Counted from the stretch's first letter, positions 1-7,500 are shown. The stretch is 18,370 nucleotides of DNA from Dermatophilaceae bacterium (GCA_013361975.1 JABFXB010000492.1:1-18370); one strand, 5' to 3'. Numbers and translations are program-made. The notes: generated from the sequence alone by a model not told the origin.

Positions 1-60
1 CTCGAGCCGGCAGTCCTGCGGGAGCAGCCAGTGCGGGCTGCGGCGGCTGGTGGTGGTCAC
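1..60 (-). CDS. 5' end of a divergent gene, product not identified (cut by window edge)
   Basis: On the minus strand a GTG at 60-58 follows a near-perfect Shine-Dalgarno (GAGGAGG at 72-66, five-base spacer). It opens a frame of 20 codons that stays open to the window edge, with the N-terminus VTTTSRRSPHWLLPQDC. An upstream in-frame ATG at 108-106 exists but lacks such a ribosome site. The gene diverges from the LacI-family regulator, so it is the obvious candidate target of that regulator. The start faintly resembles phytanoyl-CoA dioxygenase-like proteins, but 20 residues cannot support a family call. The evidence for a real gene is the ribosome site plus the divergent layout. Confidence 0.5.
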   Translation of the reverse strand, partial: MTTTSRRSPHWLLPQDCRLE

Positions 61-137
61 GACGTCCTCCTCGACGGCCCCGGCCGGTGGTGGGCCTGCT
101 TCCAGCATGCGAGCCGCCAGCGCCGGGCGCACCCCGT

Positions 138-170
138 GAAACCCGTCAGAAACCCATCAGAAACGCATCA
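138..170. repeat. Three tandem 11-bp repeats in the divergent promoter (candidate operator)
   Basis: The unit GAAACCCRTCA occurs three times head to tail: 138-148, 149-159 and 160-170 (the third reads GAAACGCATCA). The period of 11 puts each copy on about the same DNA face. The array ends 8 bases before the TAGCCT hexamer at 178-183, so it covers roughly the -20 to -52 region of the lacI-type gene. It is also more A-rich than its surroundings. LacI-family operators are normally palindromic, so the bound protein may be a different regulator. Confidence 0.6.
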
Positions 171-177
171 GCACGCC

Positions 178-183
178 TAGCCT
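178..183 (+). promoter_or_regulatory. Candidate leaderless -10 element of the LacI-family gene
   Basis: TAGCCT is followed by exactly six bases and then the ATG at 190. No Shine-Dalgarno precedes that ATG. A TANNNT hexamer about 7 bases from the start is the known arrangement for leaderless actinobacterial mRNAs. Confidence 0.55.
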
Positions 184-189
184 TGGCCC

Positions 190-1242
190 ATGGCACCCCG
201 CCAGCCCAGGCCCCATCGCGTGCGCGACATCGCCGAGCAGTCGGGCCTGTCCGAGGCGACCGTCGACCGCGTGCTGCACGGCCGGGGCACCGCGAGTGCT
301 CGCGCGGTCCGCTCGGTCGAGCAGGCCCTGCTCGACCTCGACCGGCAAGAGTCGCAGGTGCGCATCGCGGCAAGGACCTTCATCGTCGACGTCGTCATGC
401 AGGCGCCGGAGCGCTTCTCGGCGGCCGTGAAGGCAGCGGTCGAGTCCGAGCTGCCGGCCGCCCGGCCGGCGGTGGTGCGGGCCCGCTTCGACCTGCGCGA
501 GAGCGCCGACCCGGCCGCAGCCGTCGCCTCGCTCGACGCTGTCGGTCGCCGGGGCCGTGTCTCGCACGGCGTGCTGCTCAAGGCGCCGGACCACCCCGCC
601 GTGGCGGCGGCCGTGCGCCGGGTCGTCGCTCGCGGCATCCCCGTCGTCACCCTGGTCACCGACGTGCACGACTGCGGGAGGGCGGCATACGTCGGCCTCG
701 ACAACGCCGCCGCCGGGCGCACCGCTGCCTACCTCGTCTCCCGGTGGCTGGCGCGGTCGTCGGGAACGGTCCTGGTGACGATGAGCCGGTCGACGTTCTT
801 CGGCGAGCGCGAGCGGGTCGACGCGTTCGTCAGCCAGCTCGCGAAGGAGGCGCCGCCGCTGCGGACCGCCGTCGTCAGCGACACCGACGGCCTCGACGCG
901 ACGCTCGCGGCGGCCGTCCGGGACGTCCTCGCGCGAGAGCCGGACGTGTGTGCGGTCTACTCCGTCGGCGGCGGGAACCGAGCGCTCGCAAAGGAGTTCG
1001 AGCGCGCCGGGCGCGAGTGTCGGGTCTTCGTGGCGCACGACCTCGACACCGACAACATCGACCTGCTTGCCGGTGGGGTGCTCGACGCGGTGCTGCACCA
1101 CGACCTCCGCGCCGACATGCGACGGGCGCTGCGACAGGTCCTGCGGGCCCACCGCGTGCTGGCCGGTGCGCCGACCTCGGTCTCGGCGAACGTCGAGGTC
1201 GTCACGCCGCACAACCTGCCGGCGCGTCTGCTTCGCGACTGA
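190..1242 (+). CDS. LacI-family transcriptional regulator with sugar-binding-protein-like effector domain
   Basis: 350 aa, the usual length for LacI/GalR proteins. An N-terminal helix-turn-helix spans about residues 10-35 (RVRDIAEQSGLSEATVDRVL), followed by the hinge region. Residues ~60-345 form a periplasmic-binding-protein-like domain (VVTLVTDVHDCGRAAYVGLDNAAAGR is spread over ~160-180). It should act as a cytosolic DNA-binding repressor or activator that responds to a small ligand, probably a sugar or polyol. The ligand cannot be read from sequence. ATG 190 is chosen because the helix-turn-helix begins right after it and a TAGCCT box sits six bases upstream. The likely regulon is the divergent gene at 60 and itself, through the repeats at 138-170. 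The stop lies 14 bases from the convergent transporter gene. Confidence 0.88.
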   Translation: MAPRQPRPHRVRDIAEQSGLSEATVDRVLHGRGTASARAVRSVEQALLDLDRQESQVRIAARTFIVDVVMQAPERFSAAVKAAVESELPAARPAVVRARFDLRESADPAAAVASLDAVGRRGRVSHGVLLKAPDHPAVAAAVRRVVARGIPVVTLVTDVHDCGRAAYVGLDNAAAGRTAAYLVSRWLARSSGTVLVTMSRSTFFGERERVDAFVSQLAKEAPPLRTAVVSDTDGLDATLAAAVRDVLAREPDVCAVYSVGGGNRALAKEFERAGRECRVFVAHDLDTDNIDLLAGGVLDAVLHHDLRADMRRALRQVLRAHRVLAGAPTSVSANVEVVTPHNLPARLLRD

Positions 1243-1256
1243 CGGGTCGGGCCCGG

Positions 1257-1991
1257 TCAGCGGACGACGAGGGCGACGGCCGACACGACCGTCGCTGCGA
1301 GCACGGCCTGGTCGAACCGGCTCTGGCTGAGGCGCCTCGCCGTGTGCAGGCCCACCCACGTGCCGACGAGCACGAACGGCACGAGCAGCGCCGTGCGCTC
1401 CACCGCGTCGGCGTCGAAGAGCCCGAGCCCGGCGCTGAACGGCAGCTTGCAGAGGTTCACGCCGAAGAAGAAGAGCGCGCTCGTGCCGAGGAACCGCCGC
1501 TTCTCCACACCCTGCGCGACGAGGTAGAGCGTCATCACCGCGCCCGCGGCGTTGGCCGTCATCGTCGCGAAGCCGGCCGCCGCGCCGGTGCCGAACGCGG
1601 CCGTCCGTGAGCCGCCGATCCTCGACGTGTCGGTCGACCGCCAGGTGAGCACGAGCTGGAGGGCGGCGAGCGCGAGCAGCAGCACGCCGATGGTGCGGCG
1701 CAGGGTCGTGTCGTCCACCCACGCGAGGAACAGCGCGCCCAGCGCCAGGCCGGGAAGCACGGCGGGCACGAGGCGCCGGATGAGCCGCCAGTCGGCGTCG
1801 CGCCGGTAGTGCCACACCGCCACGACGTCACCGACGATGAGCAGCAGCAGGATCGCCGCGGTCGACTCGCGCGTCGGCAGCACGAAGGCGAAGATCGCGA
1901 CCGCGACGCTGCCGACACCACCGATCGCGGTCTTGGCGAAGCCGACGAGCAGTGCGGCTACCGCGAGCAGCACCAGCGACGTCAGCGTCAT
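1257..1991 (-). CDS. TauE/SafE-family membrane transporter (sulfite exporter type)
   Basis: 244 aa from the ATG at 1991-1989. This is a highly hydrophobic protein with about seven to eight membrane segments in two halves. The start MTLTSLVLLAVAALLVGFAK, the glycine-rich AIGGVGSV and the second-half TANAAGAVMTLYL fit the TauE/SafE family (DUF81). That family exports sulfite, sulfoacetate or other organic anions across the cytoplasmic membrane; the substrate here is unknown. The frame is open well upstream, but the longer N-terminus is arginine-rich and non-family-like, so I reject it. A TAGGCT hexamer lies eight bases before the ATG. The gene diverges from the secreted peptidase. Confidence 0.87.
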   Translation of the reverse strand: MTLTSLVLLAVAALLVGFAKTAIGGVGSVAVAIFAFVLPTRESTAAILLLLIVGDVVAVWHYRRDADWRLIRRLVPAVLPGLALGALFLAWVDDTTLRRTIGVLLLALAALQLVLTWRSTDTSRIGGSRTAAFGTGAAAGFATMTANAAGAVMTLYLVAQGVEKRRFLGTSALFFFGVNLCKLPFSAGLGLFDADAVERTALLVPFVLVGTWVGLHTARRLSQSRFDQAVLAATVVSAVALVVR

Positions 1992-1999
1992 GCCACCGG

Positions 2000-2005
2000 A
2001 GCCTA
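2000..2005 (-). promoter_or_regulatory. Candidate leaderless -10 element of the TauE/SafE gene
   Basis: On the minus strand TAGGCT (2005-2000) is followed by eight bases and the ATG at 1991. There is no clear Shine-Dalgarno. Confidence 0.45.
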
Positions 2006-2069
2006 GGCCGCGCTGCGGGCCCGCGCGGGTCCGTTCCAGCAGGTGCCGCCTGGCGGTTGCGGATCGCTC

Positions 2070-2084
2070 GAGTTGCCGCAACTC
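2070..2084. promoter_or_regulatory. 15-bp perfect palindrome between divergent genes (operator candidate)
   Basis: GAGTTGC-C-GCAACTC has perfect 7-bp arms around one central base. It lies in the 188-bp divergent region between the transporter (start 1991) and the secreted peptidase (start 2180). No regulator gene for it is identified in the window. Confidence 0.35.
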
Positions 2085-2109
2085 CCGACCATCGCTCTGC
2101 CCGGATTCG

Positions 2110-2115
2110 TAGGAT
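2110..2115 (+). promoter_or_regulatory. Possible -10 element for the secreted M15 peptidase gene
   Basis: TAGGAT fits the TANNNT -10 consensus and would start a transcript near 2122, giving a leader of about 58 bases. I see no convincing -35 hexamer 17 bases upstream, so the call is weak. Confidence 0.3.
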
Positions 2116-2179
2116 TTGCCCTGAACCTCACCGTGAAAGCCCACGGCCTCGGCCGTCCGACAGGGACAAGGGGTGTGCC

Positions 2180-4042
2180 GTGCGCTCTTTCCAGCTTCGG
2201 GTCGTCCTGGTGGCGCTGTGCGTCCTCGTGGCGTCCACCACGTCGACCGGCACCGCCACGGCGCTCGCGGTCCCGACGTCATCCGTGGCCGCGACGGCTG
2301 CCCCCACGGTCACCGTGACCGGACTGGTCCGGGTCGGTGAGTCGCTCAGCGCCGAGGCGGTCGGCTTCCCCGCCGGCGACGTCATCACGTATGCGTGGGC
2401 GGCCGACGGCGTGCCGCTGGCCGGCACCGTCGACGCACGCCTGTCGCTGACACCGGCCCTGCTCGGCGCCATGATCACGGTGACGGCCACCGGTCGGCAG
2501 GCCGGGCAGCCCGACACCACGGCGACCGCCACCGTGGGCCCCGTCGCAACGGGCGTCATCGCCCCGGTGGGCACGCCCTCCGTCACCGGAACCCTCCGTG
2601 TCGGCAGCGTGCTGACGGCCGTCCCCGGCACCTGGTCGCCGGCCGCCACCCTGTCCTACCAGTGGCGCGCCGACGGGGTCGCGATCTCCGGTGCGACCGC
2701 GCGCACCTACACGCTCCAGCCCGGCGACCGGACCAGGCACCTGTCGGTCCAGGTCAGCGGCGCCCGCACCGGCTACGTCACCGTGACGAGGACCTCCGCT
2801 TCGACGGGCGCCGTCGACTACGGCCTCTTCGCGGCGGCGCCGACGCCGACGATCAGCGGCACCGTGCAGATCGGCTCGACGGTCCGCGTCGCTCCGGGCA
2901 CGTGGTCGCCGTCCGCGACGCTCGGCTACCAGTGGCGGGTCGGTGGGGTGGCCCTGGACGGAGCCACCGGTGCCACGTTCCTCATCCCGACCGCCTATCT
3001 CGCCAAGCCGCTCTCGGTGACGGTGACCGCCCGCCGCACGGGCTACGTGACGGCGGCGCGTACGAGCGCGGCGCGCACGGTGACCCGTCCCTTCACCACG
3101 GCGCCGACCCCCAGGGTGTCGGCCCAGCTCGTCAGGGTGGGCTGGGTGCTGCGCGCGTCGTCGGGCGCGTGGTCACCGGCGGCGACCCTCGGGGTGCAGT
3201 GGCGCCGCGACGGTGCCGCCATCCCCGGGGCGACAGCCTCGACCTACCGCCTGACCACAGGCGACCTCGGCACGCGCATCACGGCGAGCGTGACCGGGCG
3301 TCGGGCCGGTTACACGACGACCGTTCGCACGAGCGCGGCCACCGCCACCGTGCTCGCCGCTCCCTACGGCTTCACGAACTCCGGCACCCCGGCCACCCCA
3401 CCCACCGCCGCCTACGCACCGTCGGCCGTGCACACCCTCACCGACGCCCAGTGGGCGAAGATCACGGCGGCGGGCGTGTGGCGTCCGACGGTGTGTCCGG
3501 GCGGCCGCACCAGCTTCCGCAGGGTCGACGTGCCCTACTGGGGTCTCGACGGCAAGGTCCACCGGGGCTACGTCGTCGTCAACGCAGACGTGACCCGCAG
3601 CACCGTCAAGATCTTCGACACCCTCTACGCCAAGCACTTCCAGATGCACCGCGTCGAGGGCATCGAGAACTGGGGCGGATCGGAATGGCTCGCGTCGAAG
3701 GCCAACGCGTCGACGGCGATGAACTGTCGCAAGCCGGCCGAGGCCAATTCGAGCAACGCGTACTCGCCGCACGCCTGGGGGCGCGCGATCGACTTCAACC
3801 CCGTGCAGAACCCCTACATCAACCCGCGCACGGGGACCTGGGACCCCAACCCCCCGGCAGCCGCCACCGCGCCGGGCGCGATCCGCTACGGCGGGCTGGC
3901 CTGGACGGTCATCACGTCGTTGCACTGGTACTGGTCGGGCAGCGACTCCTGGCACGACTACATGCACTTCGACACCGGCTACCCCTCCGCGCCGCGCAGC
4001 GGTCTGCGGGTGACGGAGGGCGCGGTCGGCCACGGCCGATGA
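2180..4042 (+). CDS. Secreted multidomain M15-family D-Ala-D-Ala carboxypeptidase-like protein
   Basis: 620 aa from the GTG at 2180, with AAGGGG six bases upstream. A Sec signal peptide covers residues 1-30 (positive start, hydrophobic core, likely cleavage after TATALA). Four Ig-like repeats follow at about 41-127, 128-217, 218-304 and 305-390. Repeats 2-4 share a GTWSPxATLxxQWR core and an RTGYxT tail; repeat 1 is divergent. The C-terminal ~200 residues form a peptidase domain with the M15 zinc ligands H531 and D538 (HAWGRAID) and H596 in WHDYMHFD (H592 nearby). M15 enzymes trim peptidoglycan stem peptides outside the cell, and the repeats probably hold the enzyme on the wall. A frame open from 1952 is rejected because it would bury the signal peptide. 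Confidence 0.85.
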   Translation: MRSFQLRVVLVALCVLVASTTSTGTATALAVPTSSVAATAAPTVTVTGLVRVGESLSAEAVGFPAGDVITYAWAADGVPLAGTVDARLSLTPALLGAMITVTATGRQAGQPDTTATATVGPVATGVIAPVGTPSVTGTLRVGSVLTAVPGTWSPAATLSYQWRADGVAISGATARTYTLQPGDRTRHLSVQVSGARTGYVTVTRTSASTGAVDYGLFAAAPTPTISGTVQIGSTVRVAPGTWSPSATLGYQWRVGGVALDGATGATFLIPTAYLAKPLSVTVTARRTGYVTAARTSAARTVTRPFTTAPTPRVSAQLVRVGWVLRASSGAWSPAATLGVQWRRDGAAIPGATASTYRLTTGDLGTRITASVTGRRAGYTTTVRTSAATATVLAAPYGFTNSGTPATPPTAAYAPSAVHTLTDAQWAKITAAGVWRPTVCPGGRTSFRRVDVPYWGLDGKVHRGYVVVNADVTRSTVKIFDTLYAKHFQMHRVEGIENWGGSEWLASKANASTAMNCRKPAEANSSNAYSPHAWGRAIDFNPVQNPYINPRTGTWDPNPPAAATAPGAIRYGGLAWTVITSLHWYWSGSDSWHDYMHFDTGYPSAPRSGLRVTEGAVGHGR

Positions 4043-4096
4043 CGGTCGAACCCTCCGGCATACGGCGGCGGGACTGGCCAGCGCGGCGAGACCGGG

Positions 4097-4103
4097 TAAG
4101 GCT
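4097..4103 (+). promoter_or_regulatory. Possible leaderless -10 element of the flavin oxidoreductase gene
   Basis: TAAGGCT ends five bases before the ATG at 4109. It fits the window-wide TA-rich box before start codons less exactly than the others. No Shine-Dalgarno is visible. Confidence 0.35.
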
Positions 4104-4108
4104 GTGGC

Positions 4109-5476
4109 ATGGCCTCCGACACCGACCGCACGTTCGACGTCATCGTCATCGGCCTCGGCCCGGGTGGTGAGCACGTCGCCGGGACGCTGGCCGAGCGCGG
4201 TCAGCGCGTGCTCGGCATCGACGACCGGCTGGTCGGTGGGGAGTGTCCGTACTGGGGGTGCATCCCCTCGAAGATGATGATCCGGGCGGCCGATGCGCTC
4301 GCCGAGGCCCGGCGGGTCGACGGCCTCGCGGGCACGGTCGGCGAGGTCACGCCGGACTGGTCGGTCGTCGCCACGCGCATCCGCGACGAGGCCACGGACG
4401 ACTGGGACGACAAGGTCGCCGTCGATCGCCTCACCGGGAAGGGTGCCACCTTCGTGCGCGGCACCGGCACCATCGCCGGCCCCGGCCGCGTGGACGTCGA
4501 CGGCACGACGTACACCGCGACGAGGGGCATCGTCGTCAACACGGGGACCAAGGCCGCCGTCCCGCCGGTCGACGGCCTCGCCGACACCCCCTACTGGACC
4601 AACCACGAGGCCATCGAGACCAAGGAGCTGCCCCGCTCGCTCGTCGTCCTCGGCGGCGGCGCCATCGGCCTCGAGCTCGGCCAGGCCGTGGCGCGCTTCG
4701 GCGTCGAGGTCACGGTCGTCGAGGCGGGGGAGCGCATCGTCGCCCGCGAGGAGCCGGAGGCGTCCGACGTGCTGCGTCGGGCGCTCGAGGCCGACGGCGT
4801 CACGGTGCGTGAGGGCGTGGCCGCCCACAAGGTCACCCACGACGGCTCGACGTTCACCGTGACCCTGGCCGACGGGTCGACGCTGTCGTCCGAGCAGCTG
4901 CTCGTGGCCACCGGCAGGCACGCCGACCCTGCCGCGGTCGGCCTCGACCGGGTCGGCGTCGCGAAGGACGCGCACACCGCGCCCGTCGACGACCGCTGCC
5001 GCGTCGCCGACGGCGTCTGGGCGGTGGGCGACATCACCGGCAAGGGCGCGTTCACGCACGTCTCGATGTACCAGGCCGGGGTCGTCATCCGCGACGTCCT
5101 CGGCGACGACGGTCCGCCCGCCGAGTATGCCGCCCTCCCGCGGGTCACGTTCACCGATCCCGAGGTCGGTGCCGTCGGCCTGACGGAGGCGCAGGCGCGC
5201 GACGAGCTCTCGAACGTCCACGTCGGCGTGACACCGCTCGGCGAGACCACCCGCGGCTGGATCGCCAAGGCCGACGGGTTGATCAAGGTGGTGGCCGACG
5301 GCGACCGCGGGGTGCTCGTCGGCGCGACGGTCGTGGGGCCGGCCGGCGGCGAGGTGCTCGGCGCGCTGGCCGTCGCCGTGCACGGGCAGGTGCCGATCGA
5401 TCGGCTGCGCTCGATGATCTACGCCTACCCGACGCTCCACCGCGGCATCGAGGACGCCCTCGGACGCCTGGCGTGA
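4109..5476 (+). CDS. FAD/NAD(P)-dependent pyridine nucleotide-disulfide oxidoreductase (dihydrolipoamide dehydrogenase-like)
   Basis: 455 aa, the usual class I length. The N-terminal FAD-binding GxGxxG is G15-L-G-P-G-G20. The redox-active disulfide is C46-P-Y-W-G-C51 in GGECPYWGCIPSK. A second GGGAIG at about 183-188 binds NAD(P)H. The second FAD motif is VWAVGDITGKGAF, and the C-terminal dimerisation domain is present. The usual His-Pro-Thr base near the C-terminus is replaced by Tyr (Y438-A-Y440-P-T). Genuine lipoamide, glutathione and mycothione reductases need that His, so the substrate is probably something else. No 2-oxoacid dehydrogenase genes lie nearby. It should be a cytosolic homodimeric flavoenzyme. 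I do not assign lpd or mtr. Confidence 0.87.
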   Translation: MASDTDRTFDVIVIGLGPGGEHVAGTLAERGQRVLGIDDRLVGGECPYWGCIPSKMMIRAADALAEARRVDGLAGTVGEVTPDWSVVATRIRDEATDDWDDKVAVDRLTGKGATFVRGTGTIAGPGRVDVDGTTYTATRGIVVNTGTKAAVPPVDGLADTPYWTNHEAIETKELPRSLVVLGGGAIGLELGQAVARFGVEVTVVEAGERIVAREEPEASDVLRRALEADGVTVREGVAAHKVTHDGSTFTVTLADGSTLSSEQLLVATGRHADPAAVGLDRVGVAKDAHTAPVDDRCRVADGVWAVGDITGKGAFTHVSMYQAGVVIRDVLGDDGPPAEYAALPRVTFTDPEVGAVGLTEAQARDELSNVHVGVTPLGETTRGWIAKADGLIKVVADGDRGVLVGATVVGPAGGEVLGALAVAVHGQVPIDRLRSMIYAYPTLHRGIEDALGRLA

Positions 5477-5499
5477 CGCCGCGCGGCTGACGACCGGCC

Positions 5500-5516
5500 C
5501 GGGCCGCAGGGGCCCG
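5500..5516 (+). terminator. Small GC-rich hairpin downstream of the oxidoreductase gene
   Basis: CGGGCC and GGCCCG pair across a 5-base loop, 24 bases after the stop at 5476. There is no U-tract, so this is a weak terminator candidate. Confidence 0.3.
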
Positions 5517-5529
5517 ACGAGCCGGACGA

Positions 5530-5535
5530 TACGGT
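5530..5535 (+). promoter_or_regulatory. Candidate leaderless -10 element of the HAD phosphatase gene
   Basis: TACGGT is followed by exactly six bases and the ATG at 5542, with no Shine-Dalgarno. Confidence 0.55.
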
Positions 5536-5541
5536 GAGCGC

Positions 5542-6399
5542 ATGGCTCAGCGACTGCTCGCCCTCGACCTCGACGGCACCACCCTCAACCACATGGGCGA
5601 GCTGTCCGACCGCGTGCGCGACGCCGTGCGCGCGCTGCCCGACGACGTGGCCGTCGTCGTCGCGACGGGCCGCTCGATCATCGCCACGATCCCGGTGCTG
5701 GAGGCGCTCGGGGTGCGCGAGGGCTACGCCGTCTGCTCCAACGGGGCCCTGACCCTCCAGCTAGATCCCACGGTGCCGCAGGGCTACTCCATCATCGACA
5801 TGGTCACCTTCGACCCCCGCGCGGTGCTGGAGAAGATGCGCGTCGCCCTTCCCGACGCGCTCATCGCCGTCGAGGAGCCCGGCATCGGTTTCAAGGTGAG
5901 CAAGCACTTCCCCGACGGCGAGCTGATGGGCGAGTCGCGCGAGGTCGACTGGGACGAGCTCATCGCCCACCCCGTCACCCGCGTCACGCTGCGCCAACCC
6001 GAGGCGACGGCCGAGGAGTTCATGGAGCTCGTCGAGCGCGCCGGGCTCCACGGGGTCTCGTACGCCGTGGGCTGGTCCGCGTGGCTCGACATCAACCCGG
6101 AGGGCGTGTCCAAGGCCAGCGCGCTCGAGCTCGTGCGTCGGCACCTGCAGGTCGAGCCGATCCACACCGTCGCCTGCGGCGACCAGCGCAACGACCTCGA
6201 GATGCTGCACTGGGCTGCCTGGGGCGTCGCCATGGGCAACGCCCCCGACCAGGTCAAGGCCATCGCCGACGAGGTCGCCGGCCACGTCGACGACGACGGG
6301 CTCGCTCCCGTCCTCGAGGCCGTCGCCCAGGCCGCGCGCGACGGTGTGCCGTTCCGTGACGGGGTGCAGTCGGCGGCCACCGCTCGGCTCGAGCTCTAG
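5542..6399 (+). CDS. HAD-superfamily Cof-type phosphatase
   Basis: 285 aa, typical of Cof/IIB sugar-phosphate phosphatases. Motif I is D9-L-D11-G-T, carrying the nucleophile and the acid/base Asp. Motif II is the Thr of ATGRS near residue 42. Motif III is K191 in GVSKASAL. Motif IV is GDQRND with D214 and D218. A large C2-type cap lies between motifs II and III. These cytosolic Mg-dependent enzymes dephosphorylate sugar phosphates, flavin precursors or similar metabolites; specificity is not readable. The next gene starts 21 bases after the stop on the same strand, so the two are probably cotranscribed. Confidence 0.9.
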   Translation: MAQRLLALDLDGTTLNHMGELSDRVRDAVRALPDDVAVVVATGRSIIATIPVLEALGVREGYAVCSNGALTLQLDPTVPQGYSIIDMVTFDPRAVLEKMRVALPDALIAVEEPGIGFKVSKHFPDGELMGESREVDWDELIAHPVTRVTLRQPEATAEEFMELVERAGLHGVSYAVGWSAWLDINPEGVSKASALELVRRHLQVEPIHTVACGDQRNDLEMLHWAAWGVAMGNAPDQVKAIADEVAGHVDDDGLAPVLEAVAQAARDGVPFRDGVQSAATARLEL

Positions 6400-6420
6400 C
6401 CGGGACGGGCGGGCGTCCGC

Positions 6421-7398
6421 GTGCCGATCGTCTTCGTCCACGGCGTGGCCGTGCGTGACGTCGATGAGCAGCGTCCCGAGCTCGCCCGCGCGACAAGGGC
6501 ATTCGGCGAGGTGGCATGGCCGACGATCCAGGGCCACCTGCGCCAGCACGTGGCCCCCGCGATCTCGACCGACCCGGCCGGCGTGCCGATCATGCGCGTC
6601 TACTGGGGTGATCTCGGTGCCCGGTTCGCCTTCGGCGGCCGGTCCCTCGTCTCGCGTCCCCAGGACCTCACCGACGCCGCAGCCCAAGCGCTCGAGTCCG
6701 CGGTCGAAGGGCCTGTGGAGGGGGCTGTCGAGGCGACCGGAAGCCCTGAGGGCACCGTGAGCACCGAGGACGCCGTGAGCACCGAGCCACGCGGCATACG
6801 GCGGCTGCGCGACCTGGCCACGTCGCTGCGCCGTCCGGTCGAGGACTTCGTGCCGGTCTTCCTCGGCGACGTCATGACCTACGTGGCGACGCGCGGAACG
6901 GCTCAGGCCCCCGGCCCGATCGTGGAGCGTGTCCTCGCAGGGCTCGAGGCTGCCGCCTTCGCTGCCGAGAGCCGCGGCGAGCCGATCGTCGTGCTGACCC
7001 ACAGCATGGGAGGGCAGGTCGTCTACGACATCGTCACCCACTTCCTGCCGCGGATGCCCGAGCACCAGGGCGTGCGCATCGACTTCTGGTGCGCGGCCGC
7101 GTCGCAGGTCGGCTACTTCGAGGAGCTCGGGCTCTTCCTCGAGAGCGCGCCCGACCGTGGGCCCGGCCCGACGGCGTACCCGCCCTCGGAGCACCTCGGC
7201 GGCTGGTGGAACGTGTGGGACCACGCCGACCTGCTCAGCTTCCGCGCCGAGGGCGTCATCGACGGGGTCGACGACTCGGCCTTCTTCGCGGCGGGCACCC
7301 TCGCGACGGACCACTACCGCTACCTGCGGAACGTCGACTTCTACCGCACCCTGGCCGCGAAGGTGCGTGCCAGCATCGGACAGACAGGGCCCGCCTGA
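6421..7398 (+). CDS. Alpha/beta-hydrolase-fold protein, function unknown
   Basis: 325 aa from the GTG at 6421, 21 bases after the HAD gene. The N-terminal VFVHGV matches the oxyanion-hole HG of lipases and esterases. The nucleophile elbow is T-H-S195-M-G-G, with Thr in place of the usual leading Gly. The C-terminal part contains candidate acid and His partners (DHADLL, DHYRYL) but I cannot fix the triad. Residues ~98-124 form a low-complexity Glu/Val/Thr/Ser insertion with a 14-bp direct repeat (6755-6768 and 6773-6786), probably a flexible linker. No signal peptide is seen, so it is likely cytosolic. The start is uncertain: only a weak G-rich stretch precedes the GTG. Confidence 0.75.
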   Translation: MPIVFVHGVAVRDVDEQRPELARATRAFGEVAWPTIQGHLRQHVAPAISTDPAGVPIMRVYWGDLGARFAFGGRSLVSRPQDLTDAAAQALESAVEGPVEGAVEATGSPEGTVSTEDAVSTEPRGIRRLRDLATSLRRPVEDFVPVFLGDVMTYVATRGTAQAPGPIVERVLAGLEAAAFAAESRGEPIVVLTHSMGGQVVYDIVTHFLPRMPEHQGVRIDFWCAAASQVGYFEELGLFLESAPDRGPGPTAYPPSEHLGGWWNVWDHADLLSFRAEGVIDGVDDSAFFAAGTLATDHYRYLRNVDFYRTLAAKVRASIGQTGPA

Positions 7399-7428
7399 CC
7401 CGCTCGCGTCGAAGCTTCTGCGAGGCCG

Positions 7429-7455
7429 TGTCGAAACCGGGCCTCACCGTTCGAC
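7429..7455 (+). promoter_or_regulatory. ECF42-type promoter upstream of the YCII/sigma operon
   Basis: TGTCGA (7429-7434), 17 bases, then CGAC (7452-7455) matches the promoter signature I recall for ECF42 sigma factors (-35 TGTCGA, -10 CGA/TC). Transcription would start near 7462, about 40 bases before the YCII start codon. The downstream sigma factor would then activate its own operon. Confidence 0.6.
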
Positions 7456-7500
7456 GTGGGGGTGAGGCGGGAGACTCCCGCACCGACAGAGGAGAACATC

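Noticed and set aside
1952..2179. Upstream extension of the M15 peptidase frame
   Set aside because: It would place 76 basic residues before a classical signal peptide and overlaps the divergent transporter start.
3173..5440. 755-codon open frame on the minus strand
   Set aside because: It lies antisense to the peptidase and the flavin oxidoreductase, both with clear motifs. Its composition is the low-complexity Arg/Asp/Val/Gly type produced by GC-biased third positions.
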